Shown: positions 7,618 to 16,030 of the stretch, piece by piece | Layout: every line of letters starts with the position of its first letter | How positions within the stretch are numbered: the first letter of the stretch is position 1 | DNA from: JAHFJA01 sp964357385 | Lineage (GTDB): Bacteria > Patescibacteriota > Patescibacteriia > JACQRZ01 | Direction of reading: 5' to 3' | Assembly (NCBI GenBank): GCA_964357385.1 | Contig: CAYHKW010000007.1 | Coordinates: 1 to 24,305, forward strand | DNA: 24,305 nt | Notes under the pieces: generated by a model | The model's database searches: none | Told to the model about the DNA's origin: nothing | The model's input: the letters and a program-made list of their open reading frames with translations, nothing else | Program-made: the position numbers and the translations under genes

Positions 7618-8289
7618 ATGATTGAGGAGATCCTTTCAATCATCGTTCAATATCGAGAGGGCCTTTTACAAGGCCTTCTTGTTACATTGGAATTATGTGT
7701 TATTACATGGGTTAGCGGAATCGCGATTGGTACGCTTGTTGGATCGTTATCAGCACAATATCCTCATTTTGTAGGCAAGCCAGTGAAAGTATTTTCCTTT
7801 TTCCTTTCAGGGGTACCCATACTGGTACTCCTGTTTTGGTTGCATTATCCGCTTCAAGAAATGTTGGGAGTGGTCATACATCCCTTTTTTACCGCTGCAC
7901 TGGCTCTGTCGTTGGTAAATATTTTTGCTGTCAGCGGTATTGTAAAAACCGCCCTCGTTGAATTTCCTAATCAATATATAATTGCTGGGAAGGTGTGTGG
8001 CTTGAGCAATAAAGCAATATTTAAGAGTATTCAGTTTCCTATTATTTTTCGCCAAATACTTCCCTCGTTACTGACTACGCAAGTAAATATGCTTCAGTTA
8101 ACGTTATTCGCTAGTCTCATATCTGTCGAAGAAATTTTTCGGGTTAGCCAACGAATTAACGCCAGCATATACAAGCCAGTAGAGATATATACTGCGCTGG
8201 CGATTTTCTTTCTTTTGATATGTCTCCCGCTTAATGGGCTTGCATTGTATGTTAAACATAAATACACTCGGAATTTGTCTGAAAAATAA
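7618..8289 (+). CDS. Amino-acid ABC transporter permease (HisM/GlnP-like)
   Basis: A 223-aa membrane protein with about five hydrophobic segments (near 18-45, 55-80, 88-110, 150-170, 192-212). Residues near 115-150 (EFPNQYIIAGKVCGLSNKAI through RQILP) match the EAA loop that docks on the ATPase. Length and layout fit the His/Glu/Gln/Arg/opine permease family. One permease gene suggests a homodimeric channel. It begins 9 nt after the binding-protein stop, and the ATPase ATG comes one base after its own stop, so the three are one transcription unit. Confidence 0.88.
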   Translation: MIEEILSIIVQYREGLLQGLLVTLELCVITWVSGIAIGTLVGSLSAQYPHFVGKPVKVFSFFLSGVPILVLLFWLHYPLQEMLGVVIHPFFTAALALSLVNIFAVSGIVKTALVEFPNQYIIAGKVCGLSNKAIFKSIQFPIIFRQILPSLLTTQVNMLQLTLFASLISVEEIFRVSQRINASIYKPVEIYTALAIFFLLICLPLNGLALYVKHKYTRNLSEK

Positions 8290-8290
8290 T

Positions 8291-9016
8291 ATGTTGCAAG
8301 CAATAAACATCACTAAACGATTTGGCGATCATACTGCACTGGGTGGAGTGAATCTTACAATTGAGCCCGGTACGATCACTTCTATTATTGGGCCCAGTGG
8401 GAGTGGAAAAACTACACTTTTGAAGACATTGGCAATGCTCGAGCTTGCTGACTCAGGTTCTATTGTCCTAGACAATATCAACTATACGTTCCCAACTACT
8501 TCTATCGAACATCGCGTTCCATGGCCAAAATTAACTATTGTATTTCAGCAGTTATTTATTTGGCCGCATCTGACATTGAGAAATAATATATTACTCCCAT
8601 TAGGAGGAAGCTTGCAAAAAAAACAGCAGAAACAATTAGATGAATTGGTAAGTATGTTTCATATGGAAGGTTTTATTGATCGTTTTCCTAATGAAGTATC
8701 GCTTGGTCAGCGTCAAAGGGCAGCAATTGTCCGCGCACTGATGTTGAATCCAAAATATTTATTACTGGACGAAGTAACATCATCGTTGGATGTTGAACAA
8801 ATTGCCGTCATTCTTTCTCATTTGAATGAAGTCAAAAAACAAGGTGTTGGCATTGTGGTTGTTACTCATTTACTTAATTTTGCGCGTTCAGTAAGTGATC
8901 AGGTGTTATTTTTTGAAAATGGTAATATTGTTGTAGCGGGAGATCGGACTATTCTTGAGAACCCCAAAAACGAACGTCTTAAACAGTTTACCCACTTAAT
9001 TGCACAAGCAAGCTAA
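8291..9016 (+). CDS. Amino-acid ABC transporter ATPase
   Basis: A 241-aa nucleotide-binding subunit that powers the importer. Walker A GPSGSGKTT (34-42), Q-loop VFQQ (84-87), signature VSLGQ (136-140, a variant of LSGGQ), Walker B YLLLDE (156-161) and switch His193 in VVVTHLL are all visible. I chose the ATG at 8291 (MLQAINITKRFG) over an upstream in-frame ATG at 8234: the latter would put 19 unrelated residues before the conserved start and overlap the permease by 56 nt. The methyltransferase gene follows 4 nt after the stop. Confidence 0.93.
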   Translation: MLQAINITKRFGDHTALGGVNLTIEPGTITSIIGPSGSGKTTLLKTLAMLELADSGSIVLDNINYTFPTTSIEHRVPWPKLTIVFQQLFIWPHLTLRNNILLPLGGSLQKKQQKQLDELVSMFHMEGFIDRFPNEVSLGQRQRAAIVRALMLNPKYLLLDEVTSSLDVEQIAVILSHLNEVKKQGVGIVVVTHLLNFARSVSDQVLFFENGNIVVAGDRTILENPKNERLKQFTHLIAQAS

Positions 9017-9020
9017 TTAT

Positions 9021-9722
9021 ATGAAGGATAACCAGCGTTTTACCGGACATTTTGGAAAAGAATACGATAAGTTTTACGAGGCGGTGCCATGGCATGATGA
9101 TTTTCAAAGCTCTCTTCCTAAAGCCTTTGATTCAAAAGCACCACTCCGGCTCATTGAGGGTGGCTTTGGAACGGGGTTGAGTACAGAACAAATATTGAGC
9201 GGCACCAACGCAACAATTCTTGCCATTGATAGTGAGCCGCAGATGTTAAAAAAAGCCTCAAACTATCTTGGGAAAGACCTTTCGAAGCGAGTAACATTTG
9301 TTATTGGTGATTTGTTTGCAGAGTTAAAAAAGCTTCCCAAGAATTCGTATGACGGTTTCTTTTCTGGCTACGTGATACATAATATGCCAAACACGCTTAG
9401 AAAAAAGCTTTTTAAAGAAATTGCTCGTGTGTTAAAGCCAGGTGCCGTGTATGCGAACGCTGACAAGATAGCATTTGATAATCCAAAAAAACAAAATGAA
9501 GAGCTGGCAAAACAACTAGTGCGATTGGATATCTTTATTAATAAGCACAAGGATACAGATTTTTATCTTGGGTGGGTCAAACACTATTTGCGCGATGAGG
9601 AAGAAGATTTGATTTTTCGAGAAAAAGAGCAGGTTCAACTACTGAAAGACAATGAGTTTACGAATATTAAATGCACATTTCGAGAGGCGTTAGAGTGTGT
9701 ATATACTGCGAGGAAGAAATAG
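9021..9722 (+). CDS. Class I SAM-dependent methyltransferase
   Basis: A 233-aa protein with a Rossmann-type SAM-binding core: motif I LIEGGFGTGLS (44-53), acidic residue at the end of beta 2 in ILAIDSE (Asp70), VTFVIGDLF (Asp97), and YDGFFSGYVIHNMP in the motif IV area, then ARVLKPGAVY. This is the small-molecule or protein type (ubiE/type 11-like); it lacks an NPPY or PCQ motif, so it is not an obvious DNA methyltransferase. The ATG at 9021 is preferred over an in-frame TTG at 9000 that overlaps the ATPase. Its 4-nt distance from the ABC genes suggests co-expression, but a functional link is unproven. Confidence 0.85.
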   Translation: MKDNQRFTGHFGKEYDKFYEAVPWHDDFQSSLPKAFDSKAPLRLIEGGFGTGLSTEQILSGTNATILAIDSEPQMLKKASNYLGKDLSKRVTFVIGDLFAELKKLPKNSYDGFFSGYVIHNMPNTLRKKLFKEIARVLKPGAVYANADKIAFDNPKKQNEELAKQLVRLDIFINKHKDTDFYLGWVKHYLRDEEEDLIFREKEQVQLLKDNEFTNIKCTFREALECVYTARKK

Positions 9723-9792
9723 GGTAGGGAAGTATACAATATTTGGAACAAGAAAAAAGACCTTGATTATTCATCTCAGTCCTTTTATTTTT

Positions 9793-10068
9793 TTATCCTA
9801 ATTTTTCTTCTATGTTTCCGATCCTTTTTTTCAACTTTAATATGTCTTTTTTTGCCACAAAAATCTCATTTATCAGGAGCATAGAAAGTGTATAGGTTAC
9901 TATTGTTATAGCCCCCCAAACCCCATTGCCTGAAAGACCACAGTAGATCAATAAGGCTATAAATTCTAATGCCATTACTGAAATAGCAAATAACTGGACT
10001 CTGCCCAATTCTCTTTCTTTGTTATCATGTCTCGTGATAACAGGTTTTTTTCCAATCACTAGTTCCAT
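9793..10068 (-). CDS. Small two-helix membrane protein of unknown function
   Basis: A 91-aa protein with two hydrophobic segments (about 25-45 and 50-67) and a charged C-terminal helix (KKDILKLKKRIGNIEEKLG) that looks coiled-coil-like. The N-terminus is charged. A strong Shine-Dalgarno GGAGG (minus strand, 10082-10078) lies 9 nt before the ATG, which supports a real gene. It is convergent with the methyltransferase and divergent from scpA. I do not recognise the family. Confidence 0.7.
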   Translation of the reverse strand: MELVIGKKPVITRHDNKERELGRVQLFAISVMALEFIALLIYCGLSGNGVWGAITIVTYTLSMLLINEIFVAKKDILKLKKRIGNIEEKLG

Positions 10069-10290
10069 TTCGTTTTTCCTCCGAAACTATAATATTTTTA
10101 AAGGTCTTCTGTCTGTTTCTGCTATCACCTAGAACAGTCAATTTCAACCTTTTACAACAATTAGTATAGCATAAAACTCAAGATTTGTCAAGGGTTTTTG
10201 AGACATTAAAAACCTTATATTTATAAGCTTTTTGTTGAATTACTGGATTTCCTTGCAAATATAAGGAAAAAGACAAAAAAGATCGAAAAA

Positions 10291-10314
10291 GGGGTATTTT
10301 TTCATACATACCCC
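10291..10314. repeat. Inverted repeat upstream of scpA
   Basis: GGGGTAT (10291-10297) and ATACCCC (10308-10314) flank a 10-nt loop. The right arm sits where the -35 of the scpA promoter should be, so it may be an operator or an attenuating structure. The rest of the 281-nt gap between 10069 and 10349 is AT-rich with no supported gene. Confidence 0.45.
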
Positions 10315-10328
10315 ACATTGCGTGAAAA

Positions 10329-10337
10329 TGCTATACT
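10329..10337 (+). promoter_or_regulatory. Extended -10 promoter of the scpA operon
   Basis: TGCTATACT has the TGn extension plus the -10 TATACT (10332-10337), with no convincing -35. Transcription would start near 10344, only about 6 nt before the scpA ATG, so the mRNA would be nearly leaderless and lack a Shine-Dalgarno. Confidence 0.65.
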
Positions 10338-10349
10338 AAAGAAGATCTG

Positions 10350-11063
10350 ATGAACCCTATGCTTTCGGTAAAAGTGGAACAATTTGAAGGGCCGCTTGAT
10401 CTGTTGTTGCAGTTGATTACGGACAAGGATCTTGATATTACCCAAGTATCGCTCTCTCAGGTGACGGAGCAATACCTTACCCATATCAAGGGGTTGGCAG
10501 AAGAAATCCATGTCGACGAATTAGCAGACTTTTTGGTGATCGCTAGTCGTCTGATCCTTATAAAATCACGGGCATTGTTGCCGTATTTGACGCCGGAAGA
10601 AGAGGAAGATATCGACCATTTGGCGCGCCAGCTCAAGATTTATAAAGAGTTTGCGGATGCAGCCAAATTATTGGGCGGTATCCTCGGTCAAGGGCGCATA
10701 TCATTTCTTCGTCCTGCGATTCGCAAAGAACGGCGCGTTGCCGCTTTTACCCCACCGCCAGGTGTCAATGCACAAACCTTGGCGACGATATGTGAAGGTA
10801 TCATCGCTCGCATTGAAGCAAAACCACCGGTACGCCGCATCGTGATTGATCCCCAGGTGAATTTGCAGGAAACAATCACGCGGCTCAAAACTCATTTACA
10901 AAAAAGAAAGTCATTTCAGTTTCAAGATATGATACAAAATGCTCGTTCCAAGACAGAGGTGATTGTACAATTTCTCGCAATCTTGGAACTGGTTAAACAA
11001 CATTTGGCAATCATTACCCAAGAGCCGGGACATCATGACATCAGTGTTGTCCCCGCGCCCTAG
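10350..11063 (+). CDS. scpA: Segregation and condensation protein A
   Basis: ScpA is the kleisin of the Smc-ScpAB condensin that organises and segregates the chromosome. The 237-aa protein has the N-terminal kleisin segment VEQFEGPLDLLLQLI, the helix DFLVIASRLILIKSRALLPYL, an acidic EEEEDIDHLARQLKIYKEFADAAKLL region, and a C-terminal winged helix (VQFLAILELVKQHLAIITQ). Length is normal. scpB, which commonly follows, is not here; a pilin-like gene follows after 15 nt instead. An extended -10 promoter lies just upstream. Confidence 0.95.
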   Translation: MNPMLSVKVEQFEGPLDLLLQLITDKDLDITQVSLSQVTEQYLTHIKGLAEEIHVDELADFLVIASRLILIKSRALLPYLTPEEEEDIDHLARQLKIYKEFADAAKLLGGILGQGRISFLRPAIRKERRVAAFTPPPGVNAQTLATICEGIIARIEAKPPVRRIVIDPQVNLQETITRLKTHLQKRKSFQFQDMIQNARSKTEVIVQFLAILELVKQHLAIITQEPGHHDISVVPAP

Positions 11064-11078
11064 TATTTCACTCATTCC

Positions 11079-11696
11079 ATGCGACTTGCTAACCAACAAG
11101 GTCAAACCATTATCGAAGTGCTCATTGCCATTGTGGTGATGTTTGTCGGTATGCTTGGCGTTCTTGCATTGGCGCAAGCAAATATTAATAATGAAAAATT
11201 GGGAGTAGACCGCCTGACCGCTACCCAGCTTGCTCGTGAAGCAACAGAAGTCATTCGCGCGACCCGCGACTCAAACTATATGCAGACCACGACAGTGCCC
11301 GCACCCAGCACGCTGAATGCATGGGATCAGGGGATTGGTATTGAGTTGACCAAAAACGCGCCGTCATGCGGGACATTGGATGTTGCTGTCACTAGTAATA
11401 CTGACGTACTTTCGTTTACGGCCTCCTGTTCTAATGATGTACTGTCCCCTGAATATCAGCTGAAACGCGACGATGTGTCAGGGATATATACTCTTACGAG
11501 TGGAACGCCGACAAAATTCTTTCGTAAAATAGCAACCCGTCCGATTTGTCTTGAAGGTGGAAATGAAATCGTGAAAGACCAATGCCAAAATCTTACTGAT
11601 CGGATCGGTATTGAAGTAAGATCGGAAGTGGGATGGCTGCATTTTGACCAGAAAAAAACTGTGGTGTTGACTGAACATTTATATAACTGGCGATAG
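11079..11696 (+). CDS. Type IV pilin-like protein, PilV-like minor pseudopilin
   Basis: A 205-aa prepilin. The short leader ends QQG, and cleavage after Gly8 gives mature QTIIEVLIAIVVMFVGMLG with Glu at +5, the residue needed for pilin assembly. The hydrophobic helix is followed by a soluble domain with several cysteines. The segment REATEVIRATRDSNY is typical of PilV-like minor pilins. It would be processed by a PilD-type peptidase, not present here. It is the first of three pilin-like genes packed with 1-2 nt gaps between scpA and ligA. Confidence 0.83.
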   Translation: MRLANQQGQTIIEVLIAIVVMFVGMLGVLALAQANINNEKLGVDRLTATQLAREATEVIRATRDSNYMQTTTVPAPSTLNAWDQGIGIELTKNAPSCGTLDVAVTSNTDVLSFTASCSNDVLSPEYQLKRDDVSGIYTLTSGTPTKFFRKIATRPICLEGGNEIVKDQCQNLTDRIGIEVRSEVGWLHFDQKKTVVLTEHLYNWR

Positions 11697-11698
11697 AT

Positions 11699-12373
11699 AT
11701 GGTGATGCACATGCCCAAAACAATAATACGTTCAAATGCCAAAGGTTTTACCTTGATTGAAATGTTGGTTGCCATATTCGTGTTTGTCGTCGTTGTTGTG
11801 GCAGTCCTTGATTTGTTTATGATTGCACAACGCGCCCAGCGCACCGCTGCTTCACTGGAAAACCTTCAGGATGATATGCGGTTTAGCCTCAATCGTATCG
11901 CCGATGAAGTACGCGACGGCAGTATTGATTATGCAGAGTATGCCAAAAGCGGTATTCCCATTGATCCTATCGCCGGCAACGACGAACTTATTATCCATAC
12001 GTTCGATGGTGCATCAATGCACTTTAAGGTGGGCAAGGCTGACGGTGGTGAATGCTTGAATTCGGGCGATACGGCAACGCTGGAAACACAGCGATGTCTG
12101 CTCATAAAAGAAAACGCAAACGCACCAGCGGGTGATCCTGCTTCACAATGGCATTCGATGACCGCCAATGGAGTATCAGTGGATGCGTTGAAGTTTTATA
12201 TCACCCCTACTACTGACCCTTTTGAATATAACGAAACAGCAAAACAGTATGATTCCAATCTACAACCGCGCGTTCGGATTGTGCTGACGGGGTCTTCAAA
12301 AATTCAACAAAGCGATACACGCGTTTCAATACCGCTGCAAACACTCATAAGTACCCGCGAATATCGCCGATAA
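11699..12373 (+). CDS. Type IV pilin-like protein, PilW-like minor pseudopilin
   Basis: A 224-aa prepilin with a clear class III signal: NAKG|FTLIEMLVAIFVFVV, cleavage after Gly16 and Glu at +5. A helical MIAQRAQRTAASLENLQDDMRFSLNRIADEVR segment follows, typical of PilW/PulJ-like minor pilins, then a beta-rich domain with two cysteines near CLNSGDTATLETQRCLL. Several ATG codons lie near the start (11699, 11705, 11711); all keep the signal. It starts 2 nt after the PilV-like stop. Confidence 0.85.
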   Translation: MVMHMPKTIIRSNAKGFTLIEMLVAIFVFVVVVVAVLDLFMIAQRAQRTAASLENLQDDMRFSLNRIADEVRDGSIDYAEYAKSGIPIDPIAGNDELIIHTFDGASMHFKVGKADGGECLNSGDTATLETQRCLLIKENANAPAGDPASQWHSMTANGVSVDALKFYITPTTDPFEYNETAKQYDSNLQPRVRIVLTGSSKIQQSDTRVSIPLQTLISTREYRR

Positions 12374-12374
12374 T

Positions 12375-13310
12375 ATGAAATTATCATTTCGACACAATCA
12401 AATTCGATACAATAAAAAAGGATCGGTTGCAGTTATGGCGATCATATTGACGGCGGGAATTTTGATTGCAGCGGTGGAGTTTTCTATATATACCGTGAAT
12501 TCATTGCGCCAAGCACGCAATATTGACCGATCGTTGATTGCCTATTATGCCGCTGAGTCAGGGGCTGAAAGCGCCTTGCATCAATTGCGAAAGCGTCCTA
12601 TTGCGACTGACGCCGCCGGTAATGTCATACTCAATCCGAGTGAAGGCACCGTGAGTGCCGGAAGCGATGGTGATGCCACATGGAATCTCCAGGCGCCCCA
12701 GTTTAGCGGTACTTCTGATGTGATGCGCACCATGCGCCTTGCAAAGAATCAATCGTTAGCAATCCCGCTCTACGGCCATGATGGCGTTACGCCGCTGGAT
12801 ATCCATTCCATGAAAGTAATATGGGAAAGCGAAAGCAATTGCGATGGTGGGAGTGGGCCTGCGTGGGTGCAGTCAAAAGTCGCTACGTGGGGTTCTGATG
12901 GGACGCTTACTACCGAGGGCACGATCCTTCAATGGGGTGATCCGTCAGACAATATTCACAATATTAAGCAGTATGTAAAAACTCCTTCTGGACCACAGAA
13001 ACAAGTGATCTTCAATGATGTGAGCTCATCTGAAATTTTCCCCGCTGCATCACAAGAACAACCTCTCGTAGTCCAAGTTACTTCTTTGTATTGTGATCTT
13101 TTTGGGGTCAACATCTCGTTCTACAGCCAGGCAGACGCAGTTGCAGATAGCCATATCCCTATGAGCAATATGTATACGATTGCACCGCAAGGTGATTATC
13201 AGGGGGTGCGCCAACAGCTCCATCTGACGCTGCCAAGCCAAATTGGCACAGGACTTTCTTCATTGTTTGACTATGTCCTTTTCAGCGAGAACACCGTAGA
13301 GAAGAATTAA
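12375..13310 (+). CDS. PilX-like type IV pilus assembly protein
   Basis: A 311-aa protein with a basic N-terminus, NKKGSVAVMAIILTAGILIAAVEFSIY membrane helix (about 14-40), and the AYYAAESGAESALHQL segment characteristic of PilX N-terminal domains. The rest is a soluble domain expected outside the membrane, without recognised motifs. It begins one base after the PilW-like stop and ends 10 nt before ligA. With the two preceding genes it forms a minor-pilin set that may prime a type IV pilus or DNA-uptake pseudopilus; motor and secretin genes are not in the window. Confidence 0.8.
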   Translation: MKLSFRHNQIRYNKKGSVAVMAIILTAGILIAAVEFSIYTVNSLRQARNIDRSLIAYYAAESGAESALHQLRKRPIATDAAGNVILNPSEGTVSAGSDGDATWNLQAPQFSGTSDVMRTMRLAKNQSLAIPLYGHDGVTPLDIHSMKVIWESESNCDGGSGPAWVQSKVATWGSDGTLTTEGTILQWGDPSDNIHNIKQYVKTPSGPQKQVIFNDVSSSEIFPAASQEQPLVVQVTSLYCDLFGVNISFYSQADAVADSHIPMSNMYTIAPQGDYQGVRQQLHLTLPSQIGTGLSSLFDYVLFSENTVEKN

Positions 13311-13320
13311 TCCTGTTGGT

Positions 13321-15393
13321 ATGAACAAAAGCGAGGCAGCAATACGCATCAAAAAATTACGTGAAACGATTGAGCATCACCGCTACCTCTATCACGTGCT
13401 TGATAAACAGGAAATCACTGATGCGGCGCTGGATTCGCTCAAGCACGAGCTGTATACTCTTGAACAAGAGTTCCCTAGCCTGATAACAAAAGACTCACCG
13501 ACGCAGCGGGTGGGGGGAGTCGCACTGGAAAAATTTAAAAAAGTTCCCCACCGCATCCCCATGCTTTCTATTGAGGATGTTTTTTCATTTGAGGAAATGG
13601 ATGACTGGCGTGTGCGTATTCAAAAGTTAGTGCCGTCGACGCAGTTAGATTTTTTTGCTGAAATCAAAATGGATGGTCTGGCGGTGTCATTGGAATATGA
13701 TAACGGGGTTCTCATGACAGGTTCAACACGAGGTGATGGAAAAACCGGTGAAGATGTAACCAGTAATCTGAAGACCATTGATGCCATTCCGCTTTCATTG
13801 CGTACGCCCAGCGAAAAAGAAATCGCTACGTTTCTCAAAACCCATCCCGAAGTACAGGCACGTATATTTCGCAACCAGGTGGGATCACTAAAAGGTCTTA
13901 TCGAAGTGCGGGGGGAAGTATATATGGGTAAAAAGACGTTTAACCGTCTCAACAAAGAACAAGAAAAAAAAGGACTGCCGGTGTTTGCCAATCCTCGTAA
14001 TGTATCAGCAGGGACGATACGCCAACTTGATTCCAGTGTGGTTGCTTCACGAAAGTTGGATTTTTTTGGATATGCGTTAATGGATGAAGAACAATTTGGA
14101 TTAACTACTCATGAACAAGTGCATGATTTGTTGAAATTACTGGGGGTAAAAATAAATCCATTATATGCATACGCCAAGACATTGGATGATGTGGAAGCAT
14201 TTCATGCGATGGTGGGTAAAAAGCGTGAGAAGCTTGATTATTGGACAGACGGGATTGTGGTGAGCGTGAATAGTAATGCGACATTTGGAAAACTGGGCGT
14301 GGTGGGTAAAACTCCTCTCGGCAGTGTTGCATACAAGTTTCCTGGACAACAGGCGACAACGGTGCTGGAAGATGTTACGTTTCAAGTAGGACGTACCGCA
14401 GCGCTGACACCGGTAGCGCACTTGCGCCCGGTGTTTATTGCCGGTACTACCGTAACGCATGCGACATTGCATAACATCGACGAAATACAGCGTTTAGGAA
14501 TTAAAATTGGTGATACGGTTATCATAGAAAAAGCAGGGGACATCATCCCGAAAGTGATCGAGGTGGTTGCTTCAATGCGCACCGGAAAAGAGCGAGGGGT
14601 CAGTATTCCCAAAGAATGCCCCATTTGCGGGTCACCGGTTGTGCGTGAAGAAGGAAAGGTGGCGATCGCATGTTCGAATACAGCATGCTTTGCGCAGGAG
14701 TTGGCACAGATGCGCCATTTTGTTTCAAAGAAGGGATTTGATATTGATGGCCTAGGAGAAAAGATTATTGAACAGCTTATCAATGAAGGTCTTATCAGCA
14801 CGCCGGCTGATTTCTTTACTCTCACTAAAGGCGATCTGGAACCACTGGAACGCTTTGCTGATAAGTCAGCGCAAAATTTGATTGATGCAATTGCGAGCGC
14901 TCGGACTATTGATTTTTCTCGATTCTTGTTTGCCTTGGGTATTACTCATGTGGGTGAAGAAACGGCATATGATCTTGCACAGCGGTTTGGTACGGTGAAA
15001 GCCCTTATGCAGGCATCCCAAGAAGAACTAGAGGCAGTTCCGGACGTGGGGGGCATTGTCGCGGCGAGTGTGTATTCTTTTTTTCGAAATGAGAAAAATA
15101 AAGAATACATCAAAGCACTATTGGATAATGGCGTCGTGATCAAAGAAGTCCGGCATTCGAAAAAACAAACCCTCGCAGGTAAAACATTTGTATTGACGGG
15201 GTCGCTGGAGAGTCTGACGCGCGACGAAGCAAAAGCAAAGATTCGTAGCTTGGGCGGGGACGTCGCATCCTCGGTGAGCAAGAATACTAGCTATGTAGTA
15301 GCGGGGGATGAGCCTGGATCAAAGTTTGATACAGCACAAAAACTAGGAGTCGCGATCCTTGATGAAAAAGAATTTTTGAAATTAATCTCTTGA
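13321..15393 (+). CDS. ligA: NAD-dependent DNA ligase LigA
   Basis: LigA seals nicks in replication and repair using NAD+. The 690-aa protein is full length: domain Ia (YLYHVLDKQEITDAALDSL, about 22-40), adenylation domain with Lys116 in the KMDG motif (116-119), OB fold, a four-Cys zinc site (Cys433, Cys436, Cys451, Cys456), helix-hairpin-helix repeats (SRFLFALGITHVGEETA, EAVPDVGGIVAASV), and a C-terminal BRCT domain (GKTFVLTGSLESLTRDEAK to FLKLIS). All catalytic signatures are intact. It sits inside the scpA-to-DUF218 gene string, 10 nt after the PilX-like gene. Confidence 0.98.
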   Translation: MNKSEAAIRIKKLRETIEHHRYLYHVLDKQEITDAALDSLKHELYTLEQEFPSLITKDSPTQRVGGVALEKFKKVPHRIPMLSIEDVFSFEEMDDWRVRIQKLVPSTQLDFFAEIKMDGLAVSLEYDNGVLMTGSTRGDGKTGEDVTSNLKTIDAIPLSLRTPSEKEIATFLKTHPEVQARIFRNQVGSLKGLIEVRGEVYMGKKTFNRLNKEQEKKGLPVFANPRNVSAGTIRQLDSSVVASRKLDFFGYALMDEEQFGLTTHEQVHDLLKLLGVKINPLYAYAKTLDDVEAFHAMVGKKREKLDYWTDGIVVSVNSNATFGKLGVVGKTPLGSVAYKFPGQQATTVLEDVTFQVGRTAALTPVAHLRPVFIAGTTVTHATLHNIDEIQRLGIKIGDTVIIEKAGDIIPKVIEVVASMRTGKERGVSIPKECPICGSPVVREEGKVAIACSNTACFAQELAQMRHFVSKKGFDIDGLGEKIIEQLINEGLISTPADFFTLTKGDLEPLERFADKSAQNLIDAIASARTIDFSRFLFALGITHVGEETAYDLAQRFGTVKALMQASQEELEAVPDVGGIVAASVYSFFRNEKNKEYIKALLDNGVVIKEVRHSKKQTLAGKTFVLTGSLESLTRDEAKAKIRSLGGDVASSVSKNTSYVVAGDEPGSKFDTAQKLGVAILDEKEFLKLIS

Positions 15394-15396
15394 TCT

Positions 15397-15696
15397 ATGA
15401 CATTACCGTGGGCACATATTATTCCGGTGGTTGCTGGCACTGTTGGATTGGTAATAGCCAGCCGCATGCTGAAGGTTAAACTTTCTTGGTACGCTATTGT
15501 CGGTGCGCTTATATTCCTTGAGATTCTTGGGTCATTTGGTGTTGCGTTTAGCGGGGTTGTCTGCTCACTTTCCTTGCTTCTGATTCTGATATTCCTCTTT
15601 GAAGTCCCTACCAAAAACGCAATTCTCTTGATGGTGGTATATGCCGTCATCAACTTCCTACTCTCGTTACTGGTATTGTCTAAATTCTTGTTATAG
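15397..15696 (+). CDS. Small hydrophobic membrane protein of unknown function
   Basis: A 99-aa protein made almost entirely of hydrophobic segments (about 6-24, 29-52, 53-68, 72-97), so three or four membrane helices. It starts 3 nt after ligA and is followed by gatC after 31 nt, so it is likely translated from the same mRNA. No family is recognised. Confidence 0.65.
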   Translation: MTLPWAHIIPVVAGTVGLVIASRMLKVKLSWYAIVGALIFLEILGSFGVAFSGVVCSLSLLLILIFLFEVPTKNAILLMVVYAVINFLLSLLVLSKFLL

Positions 15697-15727
15697 GGTA
15701 AGGTGAAGGCGAAATACTAACCGTTTT

Positions 15728-16030
15728 ATGGCACTTTCTCGTGAAGAAATAGCAACGCTTGCCCGTCTTTCCCGGATCGATCTTGATCCGTCGGAAGAGG
15801 AGCGATTTGGGAGCCAATTGAGCTCTGTTTTATCATATGTCGACATGCTTAAAAATGTAGATACCTCGGGCGTCGCCTATGAATATCAAGTCCCCGGACT
15901 TGAGGGGGTTACCCGTGTTGACGAAGCGCTGGTCAATGACGAAACGGAGCGCACTGAAATTATCGGACAGTTTCCTGAGAAGAAAGGAGATTTGCTTCGC
16001 GTGCCCGGCATTTTTCAATCACCATCATGA
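15728..16030 (+). CDS. gatC: Asp/Glu-tRNA amidotransferase subunit C
   Basis: GatC holds GatA and GatB together in the GatCAB complex that converts Asp-tRNA-Asn or Glu-tRNA-Gln to the amide form. The 100-aa product has the typical pattern LSREEIATLARLSRIDLDPSEEERF, then QLSSVLSYVDMLKNVDTSGV and the C-terminal LLRVPGIF. Its stop overlaps the gatA start (ATGA), indicating translational coupling. gatB is not in the window. Confidence 0.95.
   Translation: MALSREEIATLARLSRIDLDPSEEERFGSQLSSVLSYVDMLKNVDTSGVAYEYQVPGLEGVTRVDEALVNDETERTEIIGQFPEKKGDLLRVPGIFQSPS

Noticed and set aside
8234..8290. Longer start for the ABC ATPase
   Set aside because: Adds 19 residues with no family match and overlaps the permease; 8291 matches conserved starts.
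9021..9722. Methyltransferase as partner of the restriction endonuclease
   Set aside because: It lacks DNA methyltransferase motifs (NPPY or PCQ), and lies about 14 kb away in the ABC operon.
9723..9792. Terminator between the methyltransferase and the convergent 91-aa gene
   Set aside because: T-rich on one strand, but no self-complementary stem could be built.
14382..14825. 147-aa antisense frame in ligA
   Set aside because: Opposite the OB and zinc-finger part of ligA; no independent support.
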